A model generated the notes under the pieces. The model saw only the letters and a program-made list of their open reading frames with translations, was not told the DNA's origin and did not search any database. A DNA stretch of 64,000 nt from Chionoecetes opilio (Eukaryota > Arthropoda > Malacostraca > Decapoda > Majidae), in NCBI GenBank assembly GCA_016584305.1, contig JACEEZ010022710.1, positions 65,001 through 129,000 on the forward strand, read 5' to 3'. The first letter of the stretch is position 1; every line of letters starts with the position of its first letter. Shown here in pieces: positions 37,101-49,100 of this stretch. Position numbers and translations under genes: made by a program.

Positions 37101-40100
37101 ATTGTCGCCTAGTTCACAGGCACTGTGGACTTTCGGGCATCGGGTATTTCCTCCGGTGTTCCTCCACGACTGAGGAGGAACTGTCTCTGCTCTTCATTCT
37201 TGGTGAGGGCCAGGTTGAAGTCCTGCATCAGGGCGACGCCTCGCTCAGCGAAGTCGTTCACAGTGCGCAGTTCCTTGACGCAGGAGTGGCGGTGGTGTAT
37301 CCCGGTTTGTCGGGGCACGCCGTTGGGTTGACTGCCAGAAGACCCACATCCAATCCAAGGATCTCGAAGAAGGACGGCGTGACAGACTTCAACAAACTTG
37401 CAACAGTTTTCTTTGCCAGATCAGTGGATGTAAGCTCGACCGTTGCTCGTCGAGGAGGGTCGTCGGAGCCCTCAACATCCCTCGCTTCGTCTCAATGGCC
37501 AGGTGATCGTCAAAGAACGCAAGAGCAACTCTCCTCTCGCTCAAGTACCAGAGATGGCACCCGAAGACCGTTGCCGTCGCCATGGCCACTGCCTTGTCGG
37601 GGTAGGACACCAACATCACGGAGGTCTCGTGCCGCGCCTGCAGTCGGGGATGTCGCACAGAACCAAGACGACACGTACGTTGAAACGGTGAAAGCGACGA
37701 GGCGTCAAATTCCAGATTTCTCTCCTACAATGAGGCGGAACTGCTCTGGATCGCGGAACAGGTAGATCTTGATGGCGTAAATGATTTTTGCCATCCAGCG
37801 GGCACGGTGGAGGGCACCAGGACGCAACATCCTGATCCCACGCAGCGTCTGTCCACCCAGGATGATCAGCGACAGCTCCAGCAGTTATGCCTGCCCGGCT
37901 GACATGTTTTAAAACTGACTAAATCCAGTCCGAAACGTGACATAGAGAGGGGATGGCCAGAGAGATACCTTCACCACACAACCAGTACAAACATGTTTGA
38001 GAGGGCTTCCTTGAGTCAAAGCTGTGACATACAAGCCAAAATGTCATGCATGTATTATTATAATAAACCAAGAACCGTAGTAAAATTACTGTGAAATATG
38101 TCAAATTTTAGACTCATTGCGCGACCCCTAAATATAAATAATTTTCAAAAATATTTTGCATGTCGTTTTTAGAGTAAATGGATCAATATGACTGCCTGTC
38201 CCGGTTGAAATTCGAAAATTGCCAAATAAGGGACACCCTATTATCTGTGGTTTTACATGGAAAAATCAATGGCTTATGTAGTTGTACCTGTAAAAACAAT
38301 GCTGTAAGAAGTTGTACATATAATTACAATACAGTACATATAATAATGATAAAGCATAATGTGGTACTCATACAGCACAAGCACACTTACCAGATCCACG
38401 GCATCGGCGCTTAGTAGCTCTCCCGTCATCGCTTTGTTTACAATGCCGTCACGCCGCCTAAACCACCACAGCCACCCAGCACTGCACTTAAAAGTTTTAT
38501 GCCCCAGGTGAATAGCAAGCCTTTCTGCAGCATGCTGAATATCAATTTCACGCTCAGGAACACCCTCAGCTCTCTCCCGAGTACCACTTATACACGGTTT
38601 TGTCGAGATTTTTGAGGGAGAGCCGCTGCTATGAAATGCATCCTGGCCTTTCTAACCGCTCTTCAGTCCTTTCATGGCTTCTTTGATCTTATCCTTAGCC
38701 TTGATAAGATCATGAAATGTTCCTTTCTTGATTTTATATTTCTCCATTATTTGTCTCCGTGGTGTAGTGGCTAGCATGCCTGGCTACAAATCTGCGGGCC
38801 CTGGTTCGAATCCCGGCTAGGGCAAGTCGGCGACCAGCCAACCCAGCTGTTCTTCCTCCCTTTCAGGATTGATAAATGGGTACCTGGGAAAACCTGGGGA
38901 AGGTAACTGTGGTAATCCGGATGTCACACTAGTCCTGTGTCCCGGGTTACGGGCCCTCACCCACCACAGGCTCAAAGGCTAATGCCACAGAGATGAGCAC
39001 CGAGGCCACGCGCAGCATAGCGTATGCCCCATCTTTACCTTTACCTTACCATCAGTTGCCCGTGCATGACCCTTGATCAAATTCTTGAATAATCTTCCAC
39101 TTTTCACTAGATGGAGAGAATCTTTCTTTTCTTTGCCTGAAATAGAAGAGGTAGCTAAATTTGAAGCCACTCCTGATCGTAGGCAGGCAGGTAGGTCACG
39201 CGTAAAGGTAACGAGAGTGAGAGCTACGGCGAGGGAAAACCGCACGGTATAAGCATTGAATTCAGACGGAGAGAGAGGGCGGCAGGCAAACATGATCCAG
39301 CCTGCACGCTCACACCTGACGGCCAGCTGGCTGGCAGCCAACCAGATTTCTCCCGAATATAATGCATTAAATTTGTTATATTCGGGAGAAATCCGGTAGC
39401 CATGGCCATCCGTTATATCAGTTATATTCGGGTCCGTTATAGCGAGGGTTTATTGTATATCAGGAGCCAATAACGGAAGTTTGATTTACCGGAATCGGCC
39501 TTGGCTGAATTGTTCCGTTATATCGAGCTTCTACTGTATGTACTTCTCTGGTAATAGATCTTCCTGAATCATTACTCCGAGGGCCTTCTCTCCCTCTCCC
39601 TTTTTTAATACATTTCTTAGCTTGTAAGTCGTATTAGGTCTCTTTCCATTTTCCCACATTTCCAGTACAAGGGATTTTTTTTTCATATCCCATTTCCATC
39701 CTTAGTTATATTTATATATTTTGCTACAAAGTTGAAGCAACACACAAAAAAAAGACTTTTACAGTTTATCAATGTGCTAAAATCGCCCAGCCTGAGTGAC
39801 CAGAGACTTACAAAGTGATCTGCTCTTTAAGGGTTAAAGCAGAGATGCAGGGCAGTGAAATTATGGCATTATTATCATTATTATTGCATTCATTATTATT
39901 ATTCAGCAGCTTACACTGAAAAAAGTTCATGACCCAATAATATCTGTTGTTGTGGTTCATTGTGTCTCCAGGACAAGTACGATGAACTGGTGTCACAGAT
40001 GGAGTCGCATTACACCCAGGAGGAGCAGCAGCCCGTGACGGAGCCTGTCGAGGGGAACATCTACGCTGCCAAGTTTGAAGAGTCCTGGTTCAGAGTGAAG

Positions 40101-43100
40101 GTGTTGGAGACTCTGGGTGGGTGATGCACCGCTATTTCCTATTATTATTTCCTATTACCTCCCTATTATGGGGAGGCGGTAGCAGAGTGGTTAGCGTTAC
40201 CGGGTGGTGTTCTCGAAGACCCGAGTTCGATTCTGAGTGAGACCCATAAATCCATTTAAATTCTTTCTGCACCGTCGAGTGACCTAAGAACACCCACATG
40301 CTGCCCATTAACTAACTCTACCTTCGATTGCGAGTCCATCGGAGGACACAGGGGGGGCGGCATGAGCCTATAATCACAGGCGTCACTATAAAAATCCTGC
40401 CTGCGCCACCACGGGCGAGGGCCAACCATCACAGCCCTCAAGTGAACCTCCAGGGCCTACCATCCCACCCATGGAGGTAGTATGGGTGGAGACGCCCTGA
40501 GCTGCGCGGGTTGAAGCCAAGTGGGCCATATTGCTGTGGGTTACGGGAGCCCACAACTCTACTGCCAAGAAGAGATAAATCATCCCATGGAAGTATTTTG
40601 AGATTCCTGGGAGTAACGTCGGTCCATTCTAAGTGCAAACAGTGTAAAAAGTGAAAAGAAAGAGTGGGTATCTCAAGTCACCCAGTTATGACATTGCCCA
40701 CAGCAGTATGGCGGACGGGGGAGAGCGGTGGCTTCACCAGACAACACAGACCGCGCTGGCTCTGGGCGTCTCCACTCATACTACCTCCCTGATCCCACCC
40801 CTGGAGGTCACAGCCTACAGGCACTATAAGCGAAGATAAACAACAACAACAACAACAATTGAAATAAGCATTTGTTGAGGCTTAGGATGGTTTATGGGTT
40901 ACTGGCACCTGAGTTGGGTGGGCTATGAAGGCAATGAAGAACACTGATGCAGGCAAGAGGTAGGTAGTGGTAGAAGCTGCAGTTGACTGTTACGGCAACT
41001 AGCAGGCTGGTTAAGGGTGGAGGAGTCTAGGATATTTAGATGATGCAACACTTATGGCACTATACTGTAATTTCTTTAATATAATGAGGTCTGTCTGCAA
41101 TTATTTTATTTTATTTTTTATCATTATTTCTTTTTTATATATCCATGAAGGCGCCGACTAAACTTGTTTTTATCCAACCCAGATGAAGACATGCAACTAG
41201 TGGAGTTTGTGGATGAAGGGGATACCACCACCATTCCTTTGTGTGACCTGTTTGATCTTCAAGAGAGATTTTACTCTCTTCCACCACAGGTAGGGAATAG
41301 ATTAGGAAACCTCATCAGATTAATGATTCCCAGTGCAATAAAGGTATAAGTATTACAGATAGCAATGCCATACTGTAGGTTCTCATATTTATTAGTCTAG
41401 AATAAAAGCTAGGATGCTATTGCTCTCTGGCTCCACCGCTGATGCCACCCTTATTACACCCCCCCACCGCTGATGCCACCCTTATTACACCCCCCCACCG
41501 CTGATGTCACCCTTATTACACCCCCCCACCGCTGATGTCACCCTTATTACACCCCCCCACCGCTGATGTCACCCTTATTACAACCCCCCACCGCTGATGC
41601 CACCCTATTACACCCCCCCACCGCTGATGCACCTATTACACCCCCCCACCGCTGATGTCACCCTTATTACACCCCCCCACCGCTGATGCCACCCTTATTA
41701 CACCCCCCCACCGCTGATGTCACCCTTATTACACCCCCCCACCGCTGATGCCACCCTTATTACACCCCCCCACCGCTGATGTCACCCTTATTAAACCCCC
41801 CCACCGCTGATGCCACCCTTATTACACCCCCCCACCGCTGATGCACCCTTATTACACCCCCCCACCGCTGATGCCCTTATTACCCCCCACCGCTGATGCA
41901 CCCTTTTACCCCCCCCCCACCGCTGATGTCACCCTTATTACACCCCCCACCGCTGATGTCACCCTTATTACACCCCCTCCACCGCTGATGTCCACCCTTA
42001 TTACACCCCCCCACCGCTGATGTCACCCTTATTACACCCCCCACCGCTGATGTCACCCTTATTACACCCCCCACCGCTGATGTCACCCTATTACACCCCC
42101 CACCGCTGATGCACCCTTATTACACCCCCCACCGCTGATGTCACCCTTATTACACCCCCCACCGCTGATGCACCCTTATTACACCCCCCCACCGCTGATG
42201 TCACCCTTATTACACCCCCCACCGCTGATGTCACCCTTATTACACCCCCCCACCGCTGATGCCACCCTTATTACACCCCCCCACCGCTGATGTCACCCTT
42301 ATTACACCCCCCCACCGCTGATGTCACCCTTATTACACCCCCCCACCGCTGATGCACCCTTATTACACCCCCCCACCGCTGATGCCACCCCCCACCGCTG
42401 ATGTCACCCTTATACACCCCCCACCGCTGATGTCCACCCTTATTACACCCCCCCACCGCTGATGCCACCCTTATTACACCCCCCCACCGCTGATGTCCAC
42501 CCTTATTACACCCCCCCACCGCTGATGTCACCCTTATTACACCCCCCCACCGCTGATGCCACCCTTATTCACCGCTGATGCCACCCTTATTACACCCCCC
42601 CACCGCTGATGCCACCCTTATTACACCCCCCCACCGCTGATGCCACCCTTATTACACCCCCCACCGCTGATGTCACCCTTATTACACCCCCCCACCGCTG
42701 ATGCCACCCTTATTACACCCCCCCACCGCTGATGTCACCCTTATTACACCCCCCACCGCTGATGTCACCTTATTACACCCCCCCACCGCTGATGTCACCC
42801 TTATTACACCCCCCCAACCGCTGATGTCACCCTTATTACACCCCCCACCGCTGATGCCACCCTTATTACACCCCCCCACCGCTGATGCCACCCTTATTAC
42901 ACCCCCCACCGCTGATGCCACCCTTATTACACCCCCCACCGCTGATGCCACCCTTATTACACCCCCCCACCGCTGATGTCCACCCTTATTACACCCCCCC
43001 ACCGCCGATGTCACCCTTATTACACCCCTCCACCGCTGATGCACCCTTATTACACCCCCCCACCGCTGATGCCACCCTTATTACACCCCCCCACCGCTGA

Positions 43101-46100
43101 TGCCCACCCTTATTACACCCCCCCACCGCTGATGTCACCCTTATTACACCCCCCCACCGCTGATGTCACCCTTATTACACCCCTCCACCGCTGATGCCAC
43201 CCTTATTACACCCCCCCACCGCTGATGCCACCCTTATTACACCCCCCCACCGCTGATGCACCCTTATTACACCCCCCCACCGCTGATGTCACCCTTATTA
43301 CACCCCTCCACCGCTGATGCCACCCTTATTACACCCCCCCACCGCTGATGTCACCCTTATTACACCCCCCCACCGCTGATGCCACCCTTATTACACCCCC
43401 CCACCGCTGATGTCACCCTTATTACACCCCCCCACCGCTGATGTCACCCTTATTACACCCCCCCACCGCTGATGTCACCCTTATTACACCCCCCCACCGC
43501 TGATGTCACCCTTATTACACCCCCCACCGCTGATGCCACCCGTATTACACCCCCCCACCGCTGATGCCACCCTTATTACACCCCCCCACCGCTGATGCCA
43601 CCCTTATTACACCCCCCCCACCGCTGATGTCACCCTTATTACACCCCCCCACCGCTGATGCCACCCTTCCAAACAGGACCTACATTGCTGCCTGGCTGGG
43701 TTGGAGGATGCCCCGCGGGAGGCCACCCTTCAGGCCTTCAAGGAGGTGGTGCCCATGAGCCAGGCCGTGGTGGCGCGGGTCCAGCGTCACCAGGAGCCTT
43801 ACGCTCTTGTCATTTTTGACACGTCTACAAATGAAGACATCAACCTCAATGACAAGGTGTTTGAGTCCCTTGTTCAACACCTCAATGAGCCTTCTTTACC
43901 TCCTGTAAGTGAAACGCACAACTTGTGCTGCCTATTTTGTAGTTGTACACGTTATGCTCTGGCTTTAGTAATCATGGAAATTCTCTATATGTATTGGGAT
44001 ATAATTATTCTCAGTGCCCTCATTTATGTTAACTTGTGATAACACAGATGTTGGAAAGAAGTAGAGAATAGGAGATATTTGAAAGAGTTTCAAATTTACA
44101 AGTGTTTAGTTCGCCATTACATATCATGCATGTATACTGTAGTTACATTACATGTGTTAGTCATTATATCACGTGATTTCTTAAGTGTTGTAAATCACCT
44201 ACAATTTACCACTTGAATAGTAAGTTGCTGTTTTTTCCCAAGCAGAAAGACCAAACGTGATTAACCGATACAAACTTTTTGTTAATTGTTCCCAGGTTGG
44301 CTATGTGGCGGAGGTGTACCTGACCTATGCCTCACACGCCGGCATCATTTACTTCCAAGAGGATTCAGACACATTAAAAACCCTGAGTGACCTCTTAAAG
44401 ATAACTAGGAGTAAGTATTCATTTTAATACCTCAGACTTTGCCTTATAGTGTCTCCTTAGTCTCTATGGTAATAGTACAATGCTTCCTGACATCCTTATC
44501 ACCACAGTCTCCACGCTTGCTGCTCAGACATGGGCTGATGAAGAATTTGTTACAACAACAAATAACGCCTCAAAGGTTTACCGGGTGACGCTGCACGGTG
44601 ACCACTCATCACATTGAAAATTCCAGATTAACCCTTTAAGAAATCTAAGATGAATAAGTCTAAAGATTCTGAAAACCTTTATTTAAATATATAAATTGGG
44701 CATAATACTACATTACATAATATATAGAATAGTGTATACGTATACTCCCCATCTCAACTCCAGCTATGGGGATGGTCTTTTGATTTTTTTTCATTCAAAA
44801 ATATATTTAGGTACCTATATAATTATGACTTGCTTTTTTTGAGGTGAACCCCATGACAGTTTCTCATAGGCTGTGTTTTTCTATCTAATTTTCATCATGT
44901 AATGGGATTTCTTGGAACCCTGTGCATAGTGCAACCGGCCTCTTCTTCCTCACTTGCAAGCACATCCCATGCCTTGCCATTCACCATAGAATATTAAGTT
45001 ATTGAAAGAAATTCCGGCTCATCATTTCATGATCAATACGTATATCGTCAGTGGCATACTTTTTACTGTTCAAGATCAAAACATACGCCTGATACCCACA
45101 GGACGGTCCAAGGAAATGGATGCCGACGCTGATATAGATCTAGACAAGTTATACCTGGCCTGCTTCAGTGGGGATGGAGAGTGGTACCGAGCTGCACCCA
45201 AGAGTCCTGTGGATGCGGAAGGCAAGGTAAGGAAAAAGAAAGTTTATGATATGCAAACACTGTTGGAACTGGCAGATTAGATAACCAACTCTAACCAGTC
45301 AAGCTTTGAATCATACGAATATTTATAAAATAAAATTTTGGTTTACATCTTACCAATTTCACAACACTTTCCATGCCATTATTTTTCATTATGAATGAAA
45401 ATGGCTATCAAGAAAGTACTTATTACAAGGAAAACATTGAGGAGATCAACTAGATATCTATTTGGATCGTATCATCGACCGTCTAACCTCATTAGTCATT
45501 ATGGGAAAATCTGACGTTAAACAGAAAGACAATAATATAATGATTAGATGATCTATCTGTTTGTGGGTGTGACATCACTTCCTTTCCCTTCAGATATAAC
45601 ACTGTATTGATGGTTGGATGACATAAGAATCAACATGTAAGATACACTAAATTTGGTTTCATAATGATATTTCTTGTTTGATGTTGATGCAGGGAAAGCT
45701 GATTGACCACTACACTAAGGCCCTTTGCTCCCTGTTGTAAAAACCTGTCACTCTCTCAGATAAATGTGTTATGGCGGTGAGGGTTTTAGCGACCAATATT
45801 TAATGTTATTCTAGTCAAAACAAGCTAAATCATAGTATTATAATGCTGAATTTTATGTTTTCACAAATAAAACCAAGGTTTTTATATACTCATGACCTTA
45901 TTGAGAACATTGGTTTGAAGAAATAGTATTCAAGTGTTTTACTCCTGCCTATCAGATAACCTCTAAGTCTTAAATCAAAGTGTTTGAGTGCATTTATTAC
46001 CTTGATTACAGCCCAGAAAACTTGTCATTTAGTTTCTGCAAGGGAATTTTGTTATAGTAATCATTTATTGACAGGTCCTTATGGAGTTTGTTGATTTTGG

Positions 46101-49100
46101 AAATCTTGAGAAAGTAAGCATCAACAACATCAGGAACTTTGAGGACGTGGCTTCTCTCCTCGCCAAGGTTCCTTACCAGGTAAATGTTTATAGTTTTATG
46201 TTTTTGAAAATGTTTGCTGCATGTGTCTCTAGAAAATTATTGTTTCCTAACAAGCTGTCTAACATGTCATTTAAGGTGTTGAAAGGCAGATAACACCATG
46301 AACTTTCCTGTAGAAATGTAGGAATTCTGAACATTGGTTCTTGAAAAATGTCTATTAGATTTACTCTTTTGTATCGCCTGATGAAAATTAGCATACATTT
46401 AAAGCATAATACATATTTAGAAATTTTCTCACCTTGGCTGAGGACAGACAAGTTTGCCCTGCACATCTCAGATTGTCCAAGCTGTCTATAATGAGTTGAT
46501 TGATTCAGCAAAACTTGAAAGGATAGATCATGATGAGAGGGCTCGGTGTTTTCAACTTGAGGTCACAGCTCATCAGAACAACCAGTACATGGGAGCATGT
46601 CCTTAGTAGCCTCACTCGTTTTCTTTTTTTTTCCTTATGGTAAAGAAATTGTTTAAACACTGATAATTAATTGTGTGTTCTCCCGTGCAGGCCTTGCCAT
46701 GCCAACTGTACAAAGTCCCCGGGAACTCTGATTTGAAATGGACGGTACAAGCCTGCCAACGCCTGGTAGAGATGACGGCACTGGACACCACCCTGCTGCT
46801 CAAGGTCAGTACACACACACACTCGTGACTTAATTTGATACTTACTGAAATCAGGGAAAGTCCAAAATGGTAACAAATAACAACTGCTTAATTTTTTACC
46901 CGTGTTGTTGGCGAGCATTGTGTGAAAATCTGTGAAAAACTTTATAATGAAAAGCGGATTGAATACTTTGAAAGAGATGGGATACTAAAGATGCAGAAAA
47001 GGAACGACGGATACGTAGGTATATAATGTTAAAAATTGCAAGGGTAGCTTTTTACCTCATGGATAAAGATATGATAAAGAAAATGATCACCATAATTTAA
47101 AGACTAAAACTAGAGCATGCTGAAATTCTTGATGACTCTTCATACATGCTTACGTATTTGCTCTCGGTTACTAGCAAGGTAGATGTCACCGGATCACTGC
47201 CTCTTACATCATATTGCATACTTTTGTCCCTTAGGTAATGGTACAAGGAACGTCTAGCCAGCTGCCTTTGGTACAAATTTTCAAAAGATTGTTGCCCCAG
47301 AATGAGTTGGTCTCCATCAACGACACCCTCGTCCTGGACACCAAACTCTTCAGGTGGGGAGTCACAGGTTTTCCAGTATTTTGTGTTACTCTTCTTGTCA
47401 CAGGTTTTCCAGTATTTTGTGTTACTCTTCTTGTCACATTGAAAACAGTTATGTGATGGAGGCATTTTTGTGTATTTATTTGTAATTTTTAATTTTTGCA
47501 GTAAAGACGACAAGAACAACAATGTAGACAAAGATGGGGTTCTGTGTCACAGCCGATCACAGCTGCCTGGCGCCTCAGGTGGGATGGATTGCTTGTTCTA
47601 TCTCTGCATCTTGAAATAAAGTAGCAACCCTAAAGTGCTCAAGGTGGCACAAAAGTCTTAGATTTTTTTATATATTTAAACCAATTGCCATTTCACTGTT
47701 ATTTGTATTTATCTATAAAAGCTTCATTGATGAATATATATTAGTTGAGAATGTCGTGTAACTCATCATTTCCTTGGTAGGTGCAGCTCTGACTCCAGAA
47801 CCCCGCACTGTTGGCTCAGACTCTCTGCTTCCCTGCTCTCCAATGTCTCTCAGTGACATTCCTGAGATCGGCTCCCACTTTGATGTCATCGTGACTTTTG
47901 CTGCCAGTCCGAATCTGTTTGCTGTAAGGCAACTTTTTTTTATTTATTTTTAATCATGCAGTAAAACATGTGATTGCTGAAATTTCAATATAATTACCTA
48001 AAACCTTTGAGATCTATGTTTATAGTCTTCAAATGTTTAAATTTCTGTAATGCTCAGGTCCAGCCATGGAACATGGATAAGAAGTATGGCGAGCTGTCTG
48101 ACAGCATGCAGAAACACTACAACAACCCCCTCAACCATCGACAAGTGACGGAGATCAAGGGCGGCCAGTACTGTGCCTTGAAACAGAAAGACGTCTGGTA
48201 CAGGTGAGGAGCGGACATGATTCACTATTTTATGAATAAGTCTTTTTATGTATGTGTAACAGCAGGGAAGTTCATGGATCAATTAAAAACCTGAAGTGTA
48301 TAAAGCATCAGGTGTATATGATGGGATTCTGTAATTGTAATACTGTATGCCCATTTGCCTGGAGGGATGGAGAGGCACCTTGAGATTGGTGAAAATCAGC
48401 CCTTGTACCAGTAAGCAAAGGAAAAGTATACAAAAGTGAATGTGAAAACTACTGATGAATATAATTATTGAGTATACTAGGTCAAGTGTATAGCAAAATA
48501 GTAATTGAAAGAGTGCAGAATATTACAAGACAAAATTAGTACCTAACATGGTGGATCTAGGAAAAAGAAACTATATGTGGAGCAGATTTTCAATCTGAGG
48601 ATGATAGTTTAAGATAACAAAGTATACACTGCATCTCTAGCTATGTTAAAGGCACTCGATAGTGTAATGCAATAATATACCTGACGACCGCTGACCAAGC
48701 GGATATATCAATTTGGTCTGGTTGGTACCGTCACCGACTGGTTTCGTCGGAGGGCAATGTCTAAACGGTGTGAGTTCGAGTCCTCACCAAGATCAATATA
48801 TAATAATAATGGGAAATAAGATTTATTCCCCAAATTGTGATTGTTACCCTATCAGTGCATCTGTGAAAAGATTCTCCTGACAGGATTCGTAAGGGATAGA
48901 TAATAGAGGGCCGGGGGCAGTGTAAAGCTCCGATGATCCGACTCTGAATTTCCCATGGAACATAACATTAGTTCCCTGTCCCAGCCTCCACGAACAGTCA
49001 GTTCCCGTTCTAGTCATGCGGGCTGCAGCTCCCGCTTCGGCATCCCCTTCAGAATAACATCACTGACGACAGAAGAGAGAAGGAGTAGAAGAATGAAAGT

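Larger units (their letters stand above)
36632..39455 (-). mobile_element. Tigger-like element (2.8 kb) with nested passengers
   Basis: CAGTAAACCCTCGCTATAAC at 36632 is mirrored at 39455, and TA flanks both ends. Inside are a minus-strand Tigger HTH remnant (38390-38630), an unrelated transposon-protein pseudogene (37100-37905) and a plus-strand SINE (38757-39052). A second Tigger end (GTTATATCGAGCTTCTACTG, to 39536) lies just outside, so this element sits in older Tigger debris. Confidence 0.75.

Noticed and set aside
38757..38830. tRNA gene
   Set aside because: A and B boxes are present, but the cloverleaf 3' half is missing and a SINE body follows; other copies exist in the window.
41880..43194. 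Gly/Val-rich and Pro/His-rich frames
   Set aside because: They are translations of the 31-bp minisatellite in a Tdrd7 intron.
41436..43669. CRISPR-like appearance of regularly spaced repeats
   Set aside because: Units are contiguous with no unique spacers, and the genome is eukaryotic.
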